Shown in pieces: positions 1-11,239 of a DNA stretch of 64,000 nucleotides. Location of the stretch: assembly GCF_014635345.1 (NCBI RefSeq), contig NZ_BMCU01000002.1, positions 1,054,001 through 1,118,000 of the forward strand, written 5' to 3'. Under the pieces are notes generated by a model. The model ran no database searches. It was given only the letters and a program-made list of their open reading frames with translations, and had not been told where the DNA came from. The stretch's first letter is position 1, and the number at the start of each line of letters is the position of its first letter. The DNA comes from Rhodococcoides trifolii. Lineage in GTDB: Bacteria; Actinomycetota; Actinomycetes; Mycobacteriales; Mycobacteriaceae. The position numbers were made by a program, and so were the translations under genes.

Positions 1-1056
<1,056 letters not shown>

Positions 1057-1060
1057 CCGA

Positions 1061-2983
1061 CTAGTTCGCGTCGCCCATCACGACACCCTCACGACGCGGG
1101 TCCGCCCCGCCGATCCATCCGGAGTCGGTCCTGAGCAGCATCGACGAGCCGCTCGACTGATCTGCCACTGACACTTGGTGTCCCATGCCGCGCAGGGCGG
1201 TCACCAGGGGGTCGGCCGCGCCGTCGTTGGACGCGTCGATGTTCGGGTGTTCGCCGCCCACGTTCGTCGCGGGTGTGTTGGCGGCGCCGAAGTCGACCAT
1301 CGAGACCGCCTGCTGCGGGTCGAGACCCCAGTCCAGAACGCCGACAAGGTTTTTCACCACGAACTGGATGATCACCGAGCCGCCGGGCGAACCGGTCGCC
1401 AGCCGAAGGTCACCGCGCGAACCGTCGGCCTGGCGGTCGAACACCAGGGTGGGAGCCATCGAACTACGGGGCCGCTTGCCGGGCTCCACACGGTTGGCGA
1501 CGGGCAGGCCGTCCTTCCCCACCGGCTCCGCTGCGAAGTCGGTCATCTGGTTGTTGAGGACGAACCCGTCGGTCATGTGGAACGACCCGAACGCCGACTC
1601 GACCGTCGTGGTCATCGACGCCACGTTGCCGTACTCGTCGGCCACGGTGATGTGTGAGGTTCCGTGCTCCGGTCCGGCATAGCTGCCGAGCGGAACCGGG
1701 CCGAAGTCGCCGGGCTGGGCGGTTCCCATCGAGCGCGCGGGATCGATCGACCGAGACCGCTCGGCGAGGTACTGCGGGTCGAGTAATCGATCGGGTGAAT
1801 CACCGGGAAGCGGAACGAAGTCGGGATCGGCGACGTACTTGTCGCGGTCGGCGTACGCCAAGCGCTCGGCTTCGGAGATCAGATGCACTCCCTCGGCTGT
1901 CGGACGGCCGCCGTCGGCGTCGAGGTCGGTCGGGGCGTACTGCCCCAGATCGAAGTTCGAGAGAATTCCCATCGCGGACGCCACGGCGATACCGCCCGAC
2001 GACGGACCGGGCATCCCGCAGATGTCGTGATCGCGGTAGGGCGTACAGACCGCGGTCCGCGTCTTCGCCTCGTAGTTCGCCAGGTCGTCCATCGTGATCT
2101 GTCCGGGCGTGCGGCCACCGGTGGTGTCCGCGGTGGCGTCGACGATCGCGCGGGCGATGTCCCCGGTGTAGAACGCAGCGGCGCCGTCGCTCGCTATCGC
2201 GCCGAGGGTCTTGGCCATCGCCGGGTTGGTCAATACCGTTCCCGCCGTCTTGGCCGATCCGTCGGGCTCGAGGAAGTAGGCGCCGGCCTCTGGGTCCTTG
2301 GCCAGATCCGCTGCGGAATCCGAGATCGACTGCGCCATGCGGGGACTGATCTCGAACCCGTTGTCGGCGAGGTCGACTGCCGGGGCGAAGAGGCTGTCCC
2401 ACTGCTTGTTTCCGTGATCACCCTGTGCCGATTCGAGCAGACGCAGCACACCGGGCACCCCGATCGACCTGCCACTGGCACGGGCGGTCGGCAGGAGAGC
2501 GGTGCGGTTCGTGTCGTCGACGTACCGCAGATAGTTCTCGGTGGCCGACGCCGGGGCCGTCTCACGACCGTCGTACGCCTGCACCTCGCGACTCTCGGCG
2601 TCGTAGTACAGCAGGAATGCGCCGCCGCCGATGCCGGACGACTGCGGTTCGACGAGCCCGAGAACCATCTGGGCCGCGACCAACGCGTCGGCAGCCGTTC
2701 CCCCGTCGCGCAATACCTCGCACGCGGCCTGCGTCGACACGGGATTGGCGGTGGACACCGCGTAGCTGTTCGTCGACACCGCGGTCATTCCCGTCCGGTA
2801 GCCCGTCGCAATCTCCGGATTCGTCGAGATGTCGCCGGGCGCGCCCGGTGCCGACGATTGCGGCACGGGTGTTCCGCCGCCTCCCGGTACGCAGGTGTTC
2901 GCGGCCTCCACTTCAGTGGACGAACACGCTGCGGAGCTGATGACGAGCAGGGCAACACCGGCGAGAATCAGGGCGCGAGACAC
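1061..2983 (-). CDS. ggt: gamma-glutamyltransferase, secreted lipoprotein
   Basis: A 640-residue proenzyme of the Ntn-hydrolase fold that cleaves gamma-glutamyl compounds such as glutathione. The N-terminus (SRALILAGVALLVISSAAC) is a signal peptide ending in a lipobox-like SAAC, predicting a membrane-anchored exported enzyme. The autoprocessing and catalytic Thr442 lies in EHGTSHITVAD, giving a small subunit of about 199 residues, and the PRSSMAPT and GSPGGS motifs follow. An open frame extends upstream to 3289, but that part lies inside the monooxygenase gene. GTG 2983 begins the signal peptide and lies 7 nt after TAGCGT, so it is the chosen start. It probably also reads through from the monooxygenase. 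Confidence 0.88.
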   Translation of the reverse strand: MSRALILAGVALLVISSAACSSTEVEAANTCVPGGGGTPVPQSSAPGAPGDISTNPEIATGYRTGMTAVSTNSYAVSTANPVSTQAACEVLRDGGTAADALVAAQMVLGLVEPQSSGIGGGAFLLYYDAESREVQAYDGRETAPASATENYLRYVDDTNRTALLPTARASGRSIGVPGVLRLLESAQGDHGNKQWDSLFAPAVDLADNGFEISPRMAQSISDSAADLAKDPEAGAYFLEPDGSAKTAGTVLTNPAMAKTLGAIASDGAAAFYTGDIARAIVDATADTTGGRTPGQITMDDLANYEAKTRTAVCTPYRDHDICGMPGPSSGGIAVASAMGILSNFDLGQYAPTDLDADGGRPTAEGVHLISEAERLAYADRDKYVADPDFVPLPGDSPDRLLDPQYLAERSRSIDPARSMGTAQPGDFGPVPLGSYAGPEHGTSHITVADEYGNVASMTTTVESAFGSFHMTDGFVLNNQMTDFAAEPVGKDGLPVANRVEPGKRPRSSMAPTLVFDRQADGSRGDLRLATGSPGGSVIIQFVVKNLVGVLDWGLDPQQAVSMVDFGAANTPATNVGGEHPNIDASNDGAADPLVTALRGMGHQVSVADQSSGSSMLLRTDSGWIGGADPRREGVVMGDAN

Positions 2984-2990
2984 CGCCCGA

Positions 2991-2996
2991 ACGCTA
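2991..2996 (-). promoter_or_regulatory. candidate -10 hexamer of leaderless ggt mRNA
   Basis: TAGCGT on the minus strand, 7 nt before the GTG at 2983, with no Shine-Dalgarno. Its first three bases are the TAG stop codon of the monooxygenase gene. Inferred from spacing only. Confidence 0.45.
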
Positions 2997-4430
2997 CCCA
3001 GCGTCGGCGGTCGCGGGGGTCGAACCCGTCCATCTCGACAGAGCCGTGCGCCACTCACGTGACGTGTGGTCGCCGGCCCAGGCGATGTACCCGTCGGGAC
3101 GCACGAGGATGCTCGGGCCGTCGTCGGCTCGACGAACCACCGGAACGGGTGCCTGTACGCGGTCGTCACCGCGCCCCGCGACGAGCAGGAAACCGGGGTG
3201 CTGCAGGGCGTCCGCAACGGTGCCGTCGGTGAGCCGAACGTCGGAGACCCGTGTGCCGACCAGCGGATGGTCGCCGCGGCCGCGTGCATAGGAGATGCCG
3301 ATGCCCGAGAACGTACGCGTGACCAGATCGCTCACGAAATGTCGACGCACGAGCGCGCTGACCAGCCGCTGGCGTAAGCGCCGGACGATGGCAGGTTTCA
3401 TCGTCATGGTTCGAATCGTCAGCCCGCTGGTGCGCAGGACCATTTTGCCGACGGGATGGCGTTCGTCCTGATAGGTGTCGAGAACATTCGGGGCGCCGTC
3501 CAACGCTGCCGCCAGCTTCCACCCGAGGTTCGCTGCGTCCTGTATGCCGGTGTTCATACCTTGGCCACCGGCCGGTGAGTGGGCGTGGGCGGCGTCTCCG
3601 ACGAGAACCACCCGGCCGGTGCGGTATTGCTCGACCTGCCGCTCGTCGCAGGCGAAGCGTGAGTACCACCGGATGTCGCTGAGGCCGTAGTCGGTTCCCA
3701 TGGCGCGTTGGAGCAGTCCGCGAACTTCCTCGAGTTCCACGGGTGCGTCGTCGCGATGATGCGCCCGCCGGTCCCACGCGATGACGCGGAACCATCCCTC
3801 GCCGTACGGTGCCAGGAACGCGAAGCAGTCGCCGCCGACGTTCACGGTGATGGCATCCGTGGGTGGCCGGTCCAGCTTGGCGTCGCTCAACACCATGGAG
3901 CGCAACACTTCTCGGCCGGGGAATGCCTGTCCCAGCAATCCTCGAACGGTGCTGTGCACACCGTCTGCGCCGACGGCGTACTCGGCGGTCCACGTCTGTT
4001 CGGTTCCGTCGCTCGACACTGCGCGAACCCGGACGCCGGCGTCGTCCTGTTCGAGGCCGGTGACGGTCACGCCGCGCTCGACCCGGGCGCCCTGTGTCCG
4101 TGCGTAGGTCTCCAGAGCCCGGTCGACGTGCACCTGCGGTGTCACCAGGACGTACGGGAACGGCGTGCGCAGCCGGGAGAGGTCGACGGAGGCTCCGCGC
4201 CACAGCGACAGTGTGTGCGTGATCGTCCCCGTCGCGATCAGGTCGTCCGCCAGTCCGCGGGTGTCCAGCAACTCGAGCGTCCGGGCGTGCACGGCGAACG
4301 CTCGGCTGTGCGGTGAGACGCCGTCCCGCTTGTCGAGGACCACGACCGAATGGCCCGTGCGGGCTATCTCGCCGGCGAGCATACATCCGGCCGGTCCGGC
4401 TCCGATCACGATCACGTCCACCGAATTCAT
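2994..4430 (-). CDS. FAD-dependent aromatic monooxygenase
   Basis: A 478-residue group A flavoprotein hydroxylase (PF01494 type). The N-terminal GAGPAG dinucleotide-binding motif is at residues 10-15, the DG motif at VGADGVHSTVRG, and the FAD ribityl motif at LVGDAAHAHSPAGGQGMN. The C-terminal thioredoxin-like part ends in ILVRPDGYIAWAG, as in 3-(3-hydroxyphenyl)propionate, pentachlorophenol and polyketide hydroxylases. The substrate cannot be read from sequence. It is transcribed away from a TetR gene with two operators in between, so it is probably induced by its substrate or a related aromatic compound. A GAAGGAG ribosome binding site precedes ATG 4430. Confidence 0.88.
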   Translation of the reverse strand: MNSVDVIVIGAGPAGCMLAGEIARTGHSVVVLDKRDGVSPHSRAFAVHARTLELLDTRGLADDLIATGTITHTLSLWRGASVDLSRLRTPFPYVLVTPQVHVDRALETYARTQGARVERGVTVTGLEQDDAGVRVRAVSSDGTEQTWTAEYAVGADGVHSTVRGLLGQAFPGREVLRSMVLSDAKLDRPPTDAITVNVGGDCFAFLAPYGEGWFRVIAWDRRAHHRDDAPVELEEVRGLLQRAMGTDYGLSDIRWYSRFACDERQVEQYRTGRVVLVGDAAHAHSPAGGQGMNTGIQDAANLGWKLAAALDGAPNVLDTYQDERHPVGKMVLRTSGLTIRTMTMKPAIVRRLRQRLVSALVRRHFVSDLVTRTFSGIGISYARGRGDHPLVGTRVSDVRLTDGTVADALQHPGFLLVAGRGDDRVQAPVPVVRRADDGPSILVRPDGYIAWAGDHTSREWRTALSRWTGSTPATADAG

Positions 4431-4447
4431 CGCAGGCTCCTTCGCTT

Positions 4448-4463
4448 GTCAACGGTTGTTGAC
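4448..4463. promoter_or_regulatory. TetR operator O1
   Basis: GTCAACGGTTGTTGAC, a perfect 6+6 inverted repeat with a 4-nt centre. It lies just downstream of the monooxygenase -10 hexamer, covering the expected transcription start. The same arms recur at 4492-4507. Confidence 0.75.
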
Positions 4464-4467
4464 TTCG

Positions 4468-4496
4468 ACGGTAGACCCCGTGTGCCCTCTGGTCAA
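4468..4496 (-). promoter_or_regulatory. promoter of FAD monooxygenase
   Basis: On the minus strand, TTGACC (4496-4491), a 17-nt spacer and TACCGT (4473-4468) form a good sigma-A-type promoter. The -35 box lies within operator O2 and the start site region within O1, so a bound TetR protein would block it from both sides. Confidence 0.7.
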
Positions 4497-4507
4497 CATG
4501 CGTTGAC
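4492..4507. promoter_or_regulatory. TetR operator O2
   Basis: GTCAACATGCGTTGAC, the same GTCAAC/GTTGAC arms and 4-nt spacing as O1, centred 44 bp away (about four helical turns). It abuts the -10 hexamer of the tetR gene and contains the -35 of the monooxygenase, so it should mediate autoregulation as well as repression. Confidence 0.75.
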
Positions 4508-4513
4508 TACGCT
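4508..4513 (+). promoter_or_regulatory. candidate -10 of leaderless tetR mRNA
   Basis: TACGCT followed by exactly 6 nt and ATG 4520. No Shine-Dalgarno is present. It touches operator O2. Confidence 0.55.
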
Positions 4514-4519
4514 GGCGTC

Positions 4520-5101
4520 ATGCCTCCACGCACTCGGTCCGCGGCCACGACGAGAGCCGCGATTCTCGACGCGGCACGGATTCGCTTCGGCGCCGACGGG
4601 TTCGAGCGCACCACCGTGCGCGCCATCGCCGCGGACGTCGGCGTGGACCCCGCAATGGTGATGCGGTACTTCGGAACCAAGGACGCACTCTTCGCCGACG
4701 CCGCCTCCTTCGAGCTGCCGATTCCGGACCTCACGGGTGTGACCGCGGACGACATCGCGGACATATTGATGCCGCGGTTCTTCGCGGTGTGGGAGGACGA
4801 CGCGTCCTTCCTGTCCCTGCTGCGGGCGACGACCACCAGCTCCCGCGCCGTCGAGGAGATGCTCGGCGTGTTCGAACGACAGGTCGCGCCCGCGCTCGCC
4901 ACCGTCGCGGTCGACAACCCGACGGAACGAGCCGCCCTCGTCGGATCGCAGATCCTCGGGCTCGCTTTCGCGCGCTACGTGCTGCGCGTACCGCCCCTGG
5001 TCGACATGTCACGGGAGGATCTGACCGCCTGGATAGGCCCCACGCTGCGGCGTTACCTGAACGAGCCGACGCCGGTCGGCTCTGTCGCACCCGACCGCTA
5101 G
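4520..5101 (+). CDS. TetR-family repressor of the monooxygenase cassette
   Basis: A 193-residue regulator. The N-terminal DNA-binding domain is clear: TRAAILDAARIRFGADGFERTTVRAIAADVGVDPAMVMRYFGTKDALF at about residues 10-60 (shown in parts: helix-turn-helix TTVRAIAADVGVDPAMVMRYF). The C-terminal ligand domain is of the usual TetR_C size. Being divergent from the monooxygenase and separated from it by two matching palindromes, it almost certainly represses both genes. The ligand is unknown. Its TAG stop overlaps the -10 hexamer proposed for uvrC. Confidence 0.9.
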   Translation: MPPRTRSAATTRAAILDAARIRFGADGFERTTVRAIAADVGVDPAMVMRYFGTKDALFADAASFELPIPDLTGVTADDIADILMPRFFAVWEDDASFLSLLRATTTSSRAVEEMLGVFERQVAPALATVAVDNPTERAALVGSQILGLAFARYVLRVPPLVDMSREDLTAWIGPTLRRYLNEPTPVGSVAPDR

Positions 5102-5104
5102 CCT
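5099..5104 (+). promoter_or_regulatory. candidate -10 of leaderless uvrC mRNA
   Basis: TAGCCT, 6 nt before the uvrC GTG. The TAG is the stop codon of the tetR gene. Confidence 0.5.
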
Positions 5105-5110
5105 GGGTGG

Positions 5111-7192
5111 GTGTCCGATCCAGCTTCGTATCGCCCCGCCACCGGAAGCATTCCGGTGGAACCAGGGGTGTACAAATTTCGTGACCCGCACGGACGCGTC
5201 ATCTACGTCGGCAAAGCCAAAAGCCTGCGCAGTCGGCTGAATTCGTACTTCGCCGACATCACGTCCCTGCACCCGCGTACCCGGCAGATGGTCACCACCG
5301 CGGCCAGTGTCGAATGGACCGTCGTCACCACGGAAGTCGAAGCACTCCAGCTCGAGTACAACTGGATCAAGGAATTCGATCCGCGGTTCAACGTGCGTTA
5401 CCGGGACGACAAGAGCTATCCCATGCTTGCCGTCACGATGAACGAAGAGTTCCCGAGACTGTTCGTCTATCGAGGGCCTCGACGCAAGGGCGTGCGGTAC
5501 TTCGGGCCGTACGCACACGCCTGGGCCATCCGCGAGACACTCGATCTTCTGTTGCGCGTGTTTCCCGCTCGCACCTGCTCGGCCGGAGTCTTCAAGCGCC
5601 ACAACCAGATCGGGCGGCCCTGCCTTCTGGGGTACATCGACAAGTGTTCGGCGCCCTGCGTGGGGCGGGTCACGGCGCAGGAACATCGTCAGACCGTCGA
5701 GGACTTCTGCGACTTCCTGTCCGGCAAGACCGACAAATTGGTTCGGCAGCTCGAGAACCGAATGCAGGCCGCGTCCGAGAACCTCGATTTCGAGATGGCC
5801 GCACGCATGCGAGACGACGTCGGCGCCCTCAAGCGCGCCCTCGAGAAGCAGCAGGTCGTACTGGGCGACGGCACCGATGCCGATCTGGTGGCGTTCGCCA
5901 CCGACGAGCTCGAGGCCGCCGTACAGGTGTTCCACGTCCGTGGTGGACGGGTCCGTGGGCAACGTGGGTGGGTCATCGAGAAGGCCGGCGACGTCGTCGA
6001 CACGTCAACCGCAGGAGACAAGTCGGATCTTCCCGCACTCGTCGAACAGTTCCTCACGCAGTTCTACGGAGAGCAGGCGTCGCTGTCGGCGCAGACCGCG
6101 GACGGCGCCACCAACGCGGTACCGCGTGAGGTACTGGTACCGGTCCTCCCGCCCAACGCCGAACAGGTGCAGACGTGGCTCAGCACGCTGCGTGGGTCCA
6201 CGGTCGCTCTGCGCGTACCCCAGCGAGGGGACAAGCGCGCCCTTGCGGAGACCGTGCAGCGCAACGCGCTGGAGTCGCTGCAACAGCACAAGCTGAAACG
6301 CGCCGGCGATTTCACGTCCAGATCGGCAGCGCTGCAAGGCATTCAAGAAGCATTGGATCTGGACACCGCCCCACTGCGGATAGAGTGTATCGACATCTCG
6401 CACGTCCAGGGCACCGACGTCGTGGCGTCGCTGGTGGTGTTCGAGGACGGGTTGCCGCGCAAGAGCGACTATCGCCACTACGCCATCAAGGAAGCGGCCG
6501 GCGACGGTCACTCCGACGACGTCGCCAGCATCGCCGAGGTCACCCGGCGCCGGTTCCTCCGGCACGGCAAGGACTCCGGAGGCGACCTGTCGCCCGAGGC
6601 GTCCCTCGACCCGCAGACCGGACGTCCGCGCCGGTTCGCGTACCCACCCAACCTGTTCGTCGTGGACGGAGGAGCGCCGCAGGTGGCGGCCGCCGCGGCG
6701 GTTCTCGACGAGCTCGGGGTCACCGACGTCGCCATCGTCGGGCTCGCCAAACGGCTCGAGGAGGTGTGGGTTCCCGGCGAGGTGGACCCCGTCATCCTCC
6801 CGCGCACCAGCGAGTCGTTGTTTCTGCTGCAGCGGGTGCGCGACGAGGCACACCGGTTCGCCATCACCTTTCACCGGAGCAAGCGCAGCAAGCGCATGAC
6901 CGCGTCCGCGCTGGACTCGGTGAAAGGCCTGGGAGAGACCCGTCGAGCCGCGCTGGTGTCCCACTTCGGATCGGTGGCCAAGCTGAAGCAGGCGACGGTG
7001 GACGAGATCGTCGAAGTCCCCGGAATCGGTGAGACCACGGCGCGGGCGGTCCTCGAGGCGCTCGGCGTCGAACAGCGCGAACCGGTCGAACCCGGCGATG
7101 CCGACGCATCGACGACGCCCGTGGGGGATGATGAGTCAGCACTTCCACCGACCGCGAGTACGTCTCCACGAACAGGACAGCCGGCCGAGTGA
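5111..7192 (+). CDS. uvrC: UvrABC system protein C (excinuclease subunit C)
   Basis: A 693-residue nuclease subunit of nucleotide excision repair that makes both incisions around UvrB-bound damage. The N-terminal GIY-YIG domain starts [21 protein letters not shown] (partly quoted), a Cys-rich segment ends [17 protein letters not shown], and a UVR motif follows near residues 210-245. The RNase H-like UvrC_N/C part contains [21 protein letters not shown] and VVDGGAPQV, and a tandem helix-hairpin-helix closes the protein ([26 protein letters not shown]). Length is normal with a short acidic tail. Its stop overlaps the rapZ GTG. Confidence 0.96.
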   Translation: MSDPASYRPATGSIPVEPGVYKFRDPHGRVIYVGKAKSLRSRLNSYFADITSLHPRTRQMVTTAASVEWTVVTTEVEALQLEYNWIKEFDPRFNVRYRDDKSYPMLAVTMNEEFPRLFVYRGPRRKGVRYFGPYAHAWAIRETLDLLLRVFPARTCSAGVFKRHNQIGRPCLLGYIDKCSAPCVGRVTAQEHRQTVEDFCDFLSGKTDKLVRQLENRMQAASENLDFEMAARMRDDVGALKRALEKQQVVLGDGTDADLVAFATDELEAAVQVFHVRGGRVRGQRGWVIEKAGDVVDTSTAGDKSDLPALVEQFLTQFYGEQASLSAQTADGATNAVPREVLVPVLPPNAEQVQTWLSTLRGSTVALRVPQRGDKRALAETVQRNALESLQQHKLKRAGDFTSRSAALQGIQEALDLDTAPLRIECIDISHVQGTDVVASLVVFEDGLPRKSDYRHYAIKEAAGDGHSDDVASIAEVTRRRFLRHGKDSGGDLSPEASLDPQTGRPRRFAYPPNLFVVDGGAPQVAAAAAVLDELGVTDVAIVGLAKRLEEVWVPGEVDPVILPRTSESLFLLQRVRDEAHRFAITFHRSKRSKRMTASALDSVKGLGETRRAALVSHFGSVAKLKQATVDEIVEVPGIGETTARAVLEALGVEQREPVEPGDADASTTPVGDDESALPPTASTSPRTGQPAE

Positions 7193-8109
7193 ACCACCAG
7201 CAGGAACGAGAGCTCGACGAGAGCGCCGCCGAGAACACCGACATCGAGGTCGCCTTGGTGACCGGACTGTCCGGTGCCGGGCTCGGAACGGCGGGCAAGG
7301 TGCTCGAGGACCTCGGGTGGTACGTCGCCGACAACATGCCGCCCGAGTTGATCACCCGGATGATCGAGATCGGTCGCACCAGCACCCCCGGAATAGATCG
7401 GCTCGCGCTGGTCGTCGACGTTCGAAGTCGGCTGTTCAACGGTGACGTCGCAACCCTGCTGAAAGACCTCGCCGGAACCGGGGTGCGCCCACGGGTGCTG
7501 TTCCTCGACGCATCCGACGACGTGCTGGTTCGGCGCTTCGAATCCGTCCGGCGTAGCCATCCGCTGCAGAACTACGGAGTGGACGGCACCCTCACCGAGG
7601 GCATCGCGGACGAGCGGTCGCAGCTGTCGTCGGTCAAGGCAGCGGCCGATCTCGTCATCGACACCAGCACGTTGTCGGTGCACGGCCTGCGCGACAAGAT
7701 CGAGAGTGCGTTCGCGAACGAGCGGTCCGAGACCATCGCGATCACCGTCGAGTCCTTCGGGTTCAAGTACGGTCTCCCGCTCGACGCCGATGCGGTGTGC
7801 GACATGCGCTTTCTGCCCAACCCACACTGGATACCCGAGCTCCGCGCGTCCACCGGCCAAGACGCGGCCGTGCGCGACTACGTCTTGTCCCAACCGGGCG
7901 CAGCGGAGTATCTCGACCTGTACTACCGGCTCGTCCAGCTCACGCTGAGTGGCTATCGGCGGGAGGGCAAGCGGTACATGACCATCGCCGTCGGGTGCAC
8001 CGGCGGCAAGCACCGCAGTGTCGCGACCACCGAGGCCCTGGCCGAGCGTCTCCGCGCAGACAGCGGGGTGTCCGTGCGCGTCGTGCATCGAGATCTGGGT
8101 CGAGAGTGA
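7189..8109 (+). CDS. rapZ: RapZ/YvcJ-family nucleotide-binding protein
   Basis: A 306-residue member of the RapZ family (RNase adapter in E. coli, GTP/ATP-binding YvcJ in Bacillus). The C-terminal domain is well conserved ([23 protein letters not shown]). The P-loop region reads GLSGAGLGT at residues 26-34, where the Walker A lysine would be Leu32, so nucleotide binding may be weak or altered. It sits in the usual uvrC-rapZ-yvcK-whiA block with a 4-bp GTGA overlap at both ends. Confidence 0.92.
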   Translation: MNHQQERELDESAAENTDIEVALVTGLSGAGLGTAGKVLEDLGWYVADNMPPELITRMIEIGRTSTPGIDRLALVVDVRSRLFNGDVATLLKDLAGTGVRPRVLFLDASDDVLVRRFESVRRSHPLQNYGVDGTLTEGIADERSQLSSVKAAADLVIDTSTLSVHGLRDKIESAFANERSETIAITVESFGFKYGLPLDADAVCDMRFLPNPHWIPELRASTGQDAAVRDYVLSQPGAAEYLDLYYRLVQLTLSGYRREGKRYMTIAVGCTGGKHRSVATTEALAERLRADSGVSVRVVHRDLGRE

Positions 8110-9128
8110 CCGACGCGGACGTCGTGGCCGCGGATGTTGTGGCACTAGGTGGTGGCCACGGGCTCTACGCCACCTTGAGTGCGGTGCGTCGGTTCACGTC
8201 GTCGGTCACCGCGGTGGTCACGGTGGCGGACGACGGCGGATCGTCCGGCCGTTTGCGCACCGAGCTGGGGGTCGTTCCTCCGGGCGATCTCCGGATGGCG
8301 CTGGCCGCGTTGGCGGGAACGGATGCGCGTAGTCAACTGTGGGCCGAGGTGCTTCAGCACCGGTTCGGCGGCAACGGCGCACTGGCGGGACACTCGGTGG
8401 GCAATCTGCTTCTCGCCGGCGTCGCCGAGGTGCTGGGGGACACCGTGTCCGCGCTCGACGAGGTCGCACGTCTGCTGCGGCTCGAAGGTCGAGTTCTTCC
8501 CATGTCGCCGATCGCGCTGGACATCGAAGCGGACGTCGTGGGCCTGGAATCGGACCCGCGCGTGAGCCGCGTCATCCGCGGTCAGGTCGCGGTGGCCACC
8601 ACGCCGGGCAAGGTGCGACGGGTGCGGTTGCTGCCGCCCGATCCGCCGGCCGGACCCGAGGTGCTCGCCGCGATCGAACGAGCCGAGATGGTGGTGCTCG
8701 GCCCCGGGTCGTGGTTCTCCAGCGTGCTTCCGCACGTCCTGGTTCCGCAGCTGCTGCACGCGCTGCGTACGACCGCGGCGCGCAAGGTCCTGGTGCTGAA
8801 CCTTGCGCCGGAGGTGGGGGAGACCACCGGATTCTCCGCGGAGCGCCATCTGCACGTACTGTCCCAACACGCCCCTGCTTTCGCGGTGGACGACGTTCTC
8901 GTGGATTCGGCGTCGGTGCCGGAGGGGAGCGAACGCGAGCACGTCGCCCGCGCGGCCGGCTTGTTCGGCGCCACCGTGGTCTACGAGGACGTCTCGGGGC
9001 CGCGAGCGAACGTGCACGACGCGGACAAACTGGGACGCGTCCTGAGCCGTCTGTGCGGCCAGGGGCGACCCGGAAGAGACGACCACATGGTGGACATCAG
9101 TAGGAAGGAACGCTCTTCGTGGCCATGA
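8106..9128 (+). CDS. yvcK: YvcK/CofD-like protein (GlmR), cell envelope regulator
   Basis: A 340-residue cytosolic protein of the 2-phospho-L-lactate transferase (CofD) fold. [16 protein letters not shown] at the N-terminus, [20 protein letters not shown] and [17 protein letters not shown] are the family signatures. In Bacillus and mycobacteria this protein links UDP-sugar availability to cell wall synthesis. The GTG start overlaps the rapZ stop (GTGA), and the 3' end overlaps the whiA start region, so the block is tightly coupled. An open frame extends upstream inside rapZ but is not coding. Confidence 0.92.
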   Translation: MTDADVVAADVVALGGGHGLYATLSAVRRFTSSVTAVVTVADDGGSSGRLRTELGVVPPGDLRMALAALAGTDARSQLWAEVLQHRFGGNGALAGHSVGNLLLAGVAEVLGDTVSALDEVARLLRLEGRVLPMSPIALDIEADVVGLESDPRVSRVIRGQVAVATTPGKVRRVRLLPPDPPAGPEVLAAIERAEMVVLGPGSWFSSVLPHVLVPQLLHALRTTAARKVLVLNLAPEVGETTGFSAERHLHVLSQHAPAFAVDDVLVDSASVPEGSEREHVARAAGLFGATVVYEDVSGPRANVHDADKLGRVLSRLCGQGRPGRDDHMVDISRKERSSWP

Positions 9129-10102
9129 CAGCCGATGTCAAGGACGAATTGAGCCGGTTGACGATCACACAGGTCAGCTGCCGCAAGGCCGAGGTGTCGG
9201 CGCTCCTGCGTTTCGCCGGAGGACTTCACATCGTCGCCGGTCGCGTGGTCGTCGAGGCCGAGGTGGACCAGGGGTCCATCGCGCGTCGATTGCGTCGAGA
9301 AATCTTCGAGCTGTTCGGGTACAACGCCGAGGTGCACGTGCTCAGTGCGGGTGGCCTTCGGAAGACGTCCAGGTACCTCGTGCGGGTGGCGAAGGACGGC
9401 GAAGCACTGGCCCGGCAGACCGGTCTGCTGGACATGCGCGGCCGGCCCGTTCGTGGACTGCCCGCCCAGGTGGTCGGCGGAACGGTGGCCGACGCCGAAG
9501 CCGCGTGGCGCGGCGCGTTCCTCGCCCACGGATCGTTGACCGAACCCGGCCGGTCGTCGGCGCTCGAGGTCAGTTGCCCCGGCCCGGAGGCGGCTCTCGC
9601 GCTCGTCGGCGCGGCGCGTCGACTCGGGGTCACCGCCAAGGCTCGCGAGGTTCGGGGTGCAGACCGGGTGGTGGTCCGAGACGGTGAGGCCATCGGCGCA
9701 CTGCTCACCAAGATGGGCGCACAGGACACCAGGCTCACATGGGAGGAACGCCGCATGCGCCGCGAGGTGCGCGCCACGGCGAACCGACTGGCCAACTTCG
9801 ACGACGCGAACCTCCGCCGCTCGGCCCGCGCTGCCGTGGCGGCGGCGGCGCGGGTGGAGCGGGCTCTGAAGATTCTGGGCGAGGACGTGCCCGACCATCT
9901 GGCGGCCGCGGGTCATCTCCGCGTCGAGCACCGGCAAGCGTCGCTCGAGGAGCTCGGACAGCTGGCCGACCCACCCATGACGAAGGATGCCGTGGCCGGT
10001 CGCATCCGCCGGTTGCTGTCGATGGCCGATCGCAAGGCCAAGGACACGGGCATCCCGGACACCGAATCCGCCGTGACCGCGGAACTCCTGGACGAGGCCT
10101 GA
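9119..10102 (+). CDS. whiA: WhiA sporulation-type transcription regulator
   Basis: A 327-residue DNA-binding protein with an N-terminal LAGLIDADG-like fold ([25 protein letters not shown]) and a C-terminal helix-turn-helix ([25 protein letters not shown]). In non-sporulating actinobacteria its exact targets are less clear than in Streptomyces, where it controls division genes. GTG 9119 lies about 9 nt after AGGAAGGAA; ATG 9125 overlaps the yvcK stop and is the alternative start, two residues shorter. Confidence 0.94.
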   Translation: MAMTADVKDELSRLTITQVSCRKAEVSALLRFAGGLHIVAGRVVVEAEVDQGSIARRLRREIFELFGYNAEVHVLSAGGLRKTSRYLVRVAKDGEALARQTGLLDMRGRPVRGLPAQVVGGTVADAEAAWRGAFLAHGSLTEPGRSSALEVSCPGPEAALALVGAARRLGVTAKAREVRGADRVVVRDGEAIGALLTKMGAQDTRLTWEERRMRREVRATANRLANFDDANLRRSARAAVAAAARVERALKILGEDVPDHLAAAGHLRVEHRQASLEELGQLADPPMTKDAVAGRIRRLLSMADRKAKDTGIPDTESAVTAELLDEA

Positions 10103-10177
10103 CGGTCGCCGTCGAAACCGGCGAGTTCCTGCAACTGCACGACGGAACGCGCGGAGCACTAGGGTAGGTCACGCTAA

Positions 10178-11230
<1,053 letters not shown>

Positions 11231-11239
11231 GGCGCTGGC

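Noticed and set aside
1883-3232. A 449-codon open frame antisense to ggt and the monooxygenase end
   Set aside because: Arg/Gly-rich shadow crossing two real genes.
2984-3289. N-terminal extension of gamma-glutamyltransferase
   Set aside because: It lies within the monooxygenase coding sequence and precedes a clear signal peptide; GTG 2983 explains the protein fully.
1061-5101. Recent horizontal transfer of the ggt-monooxygenase-tetR cassette
   Set aside because: Base composition and codon use look like the flanking genes, and there is no integrase, repeat or tRNA at the borders; only the break in the conserved gene order suggests insertion.
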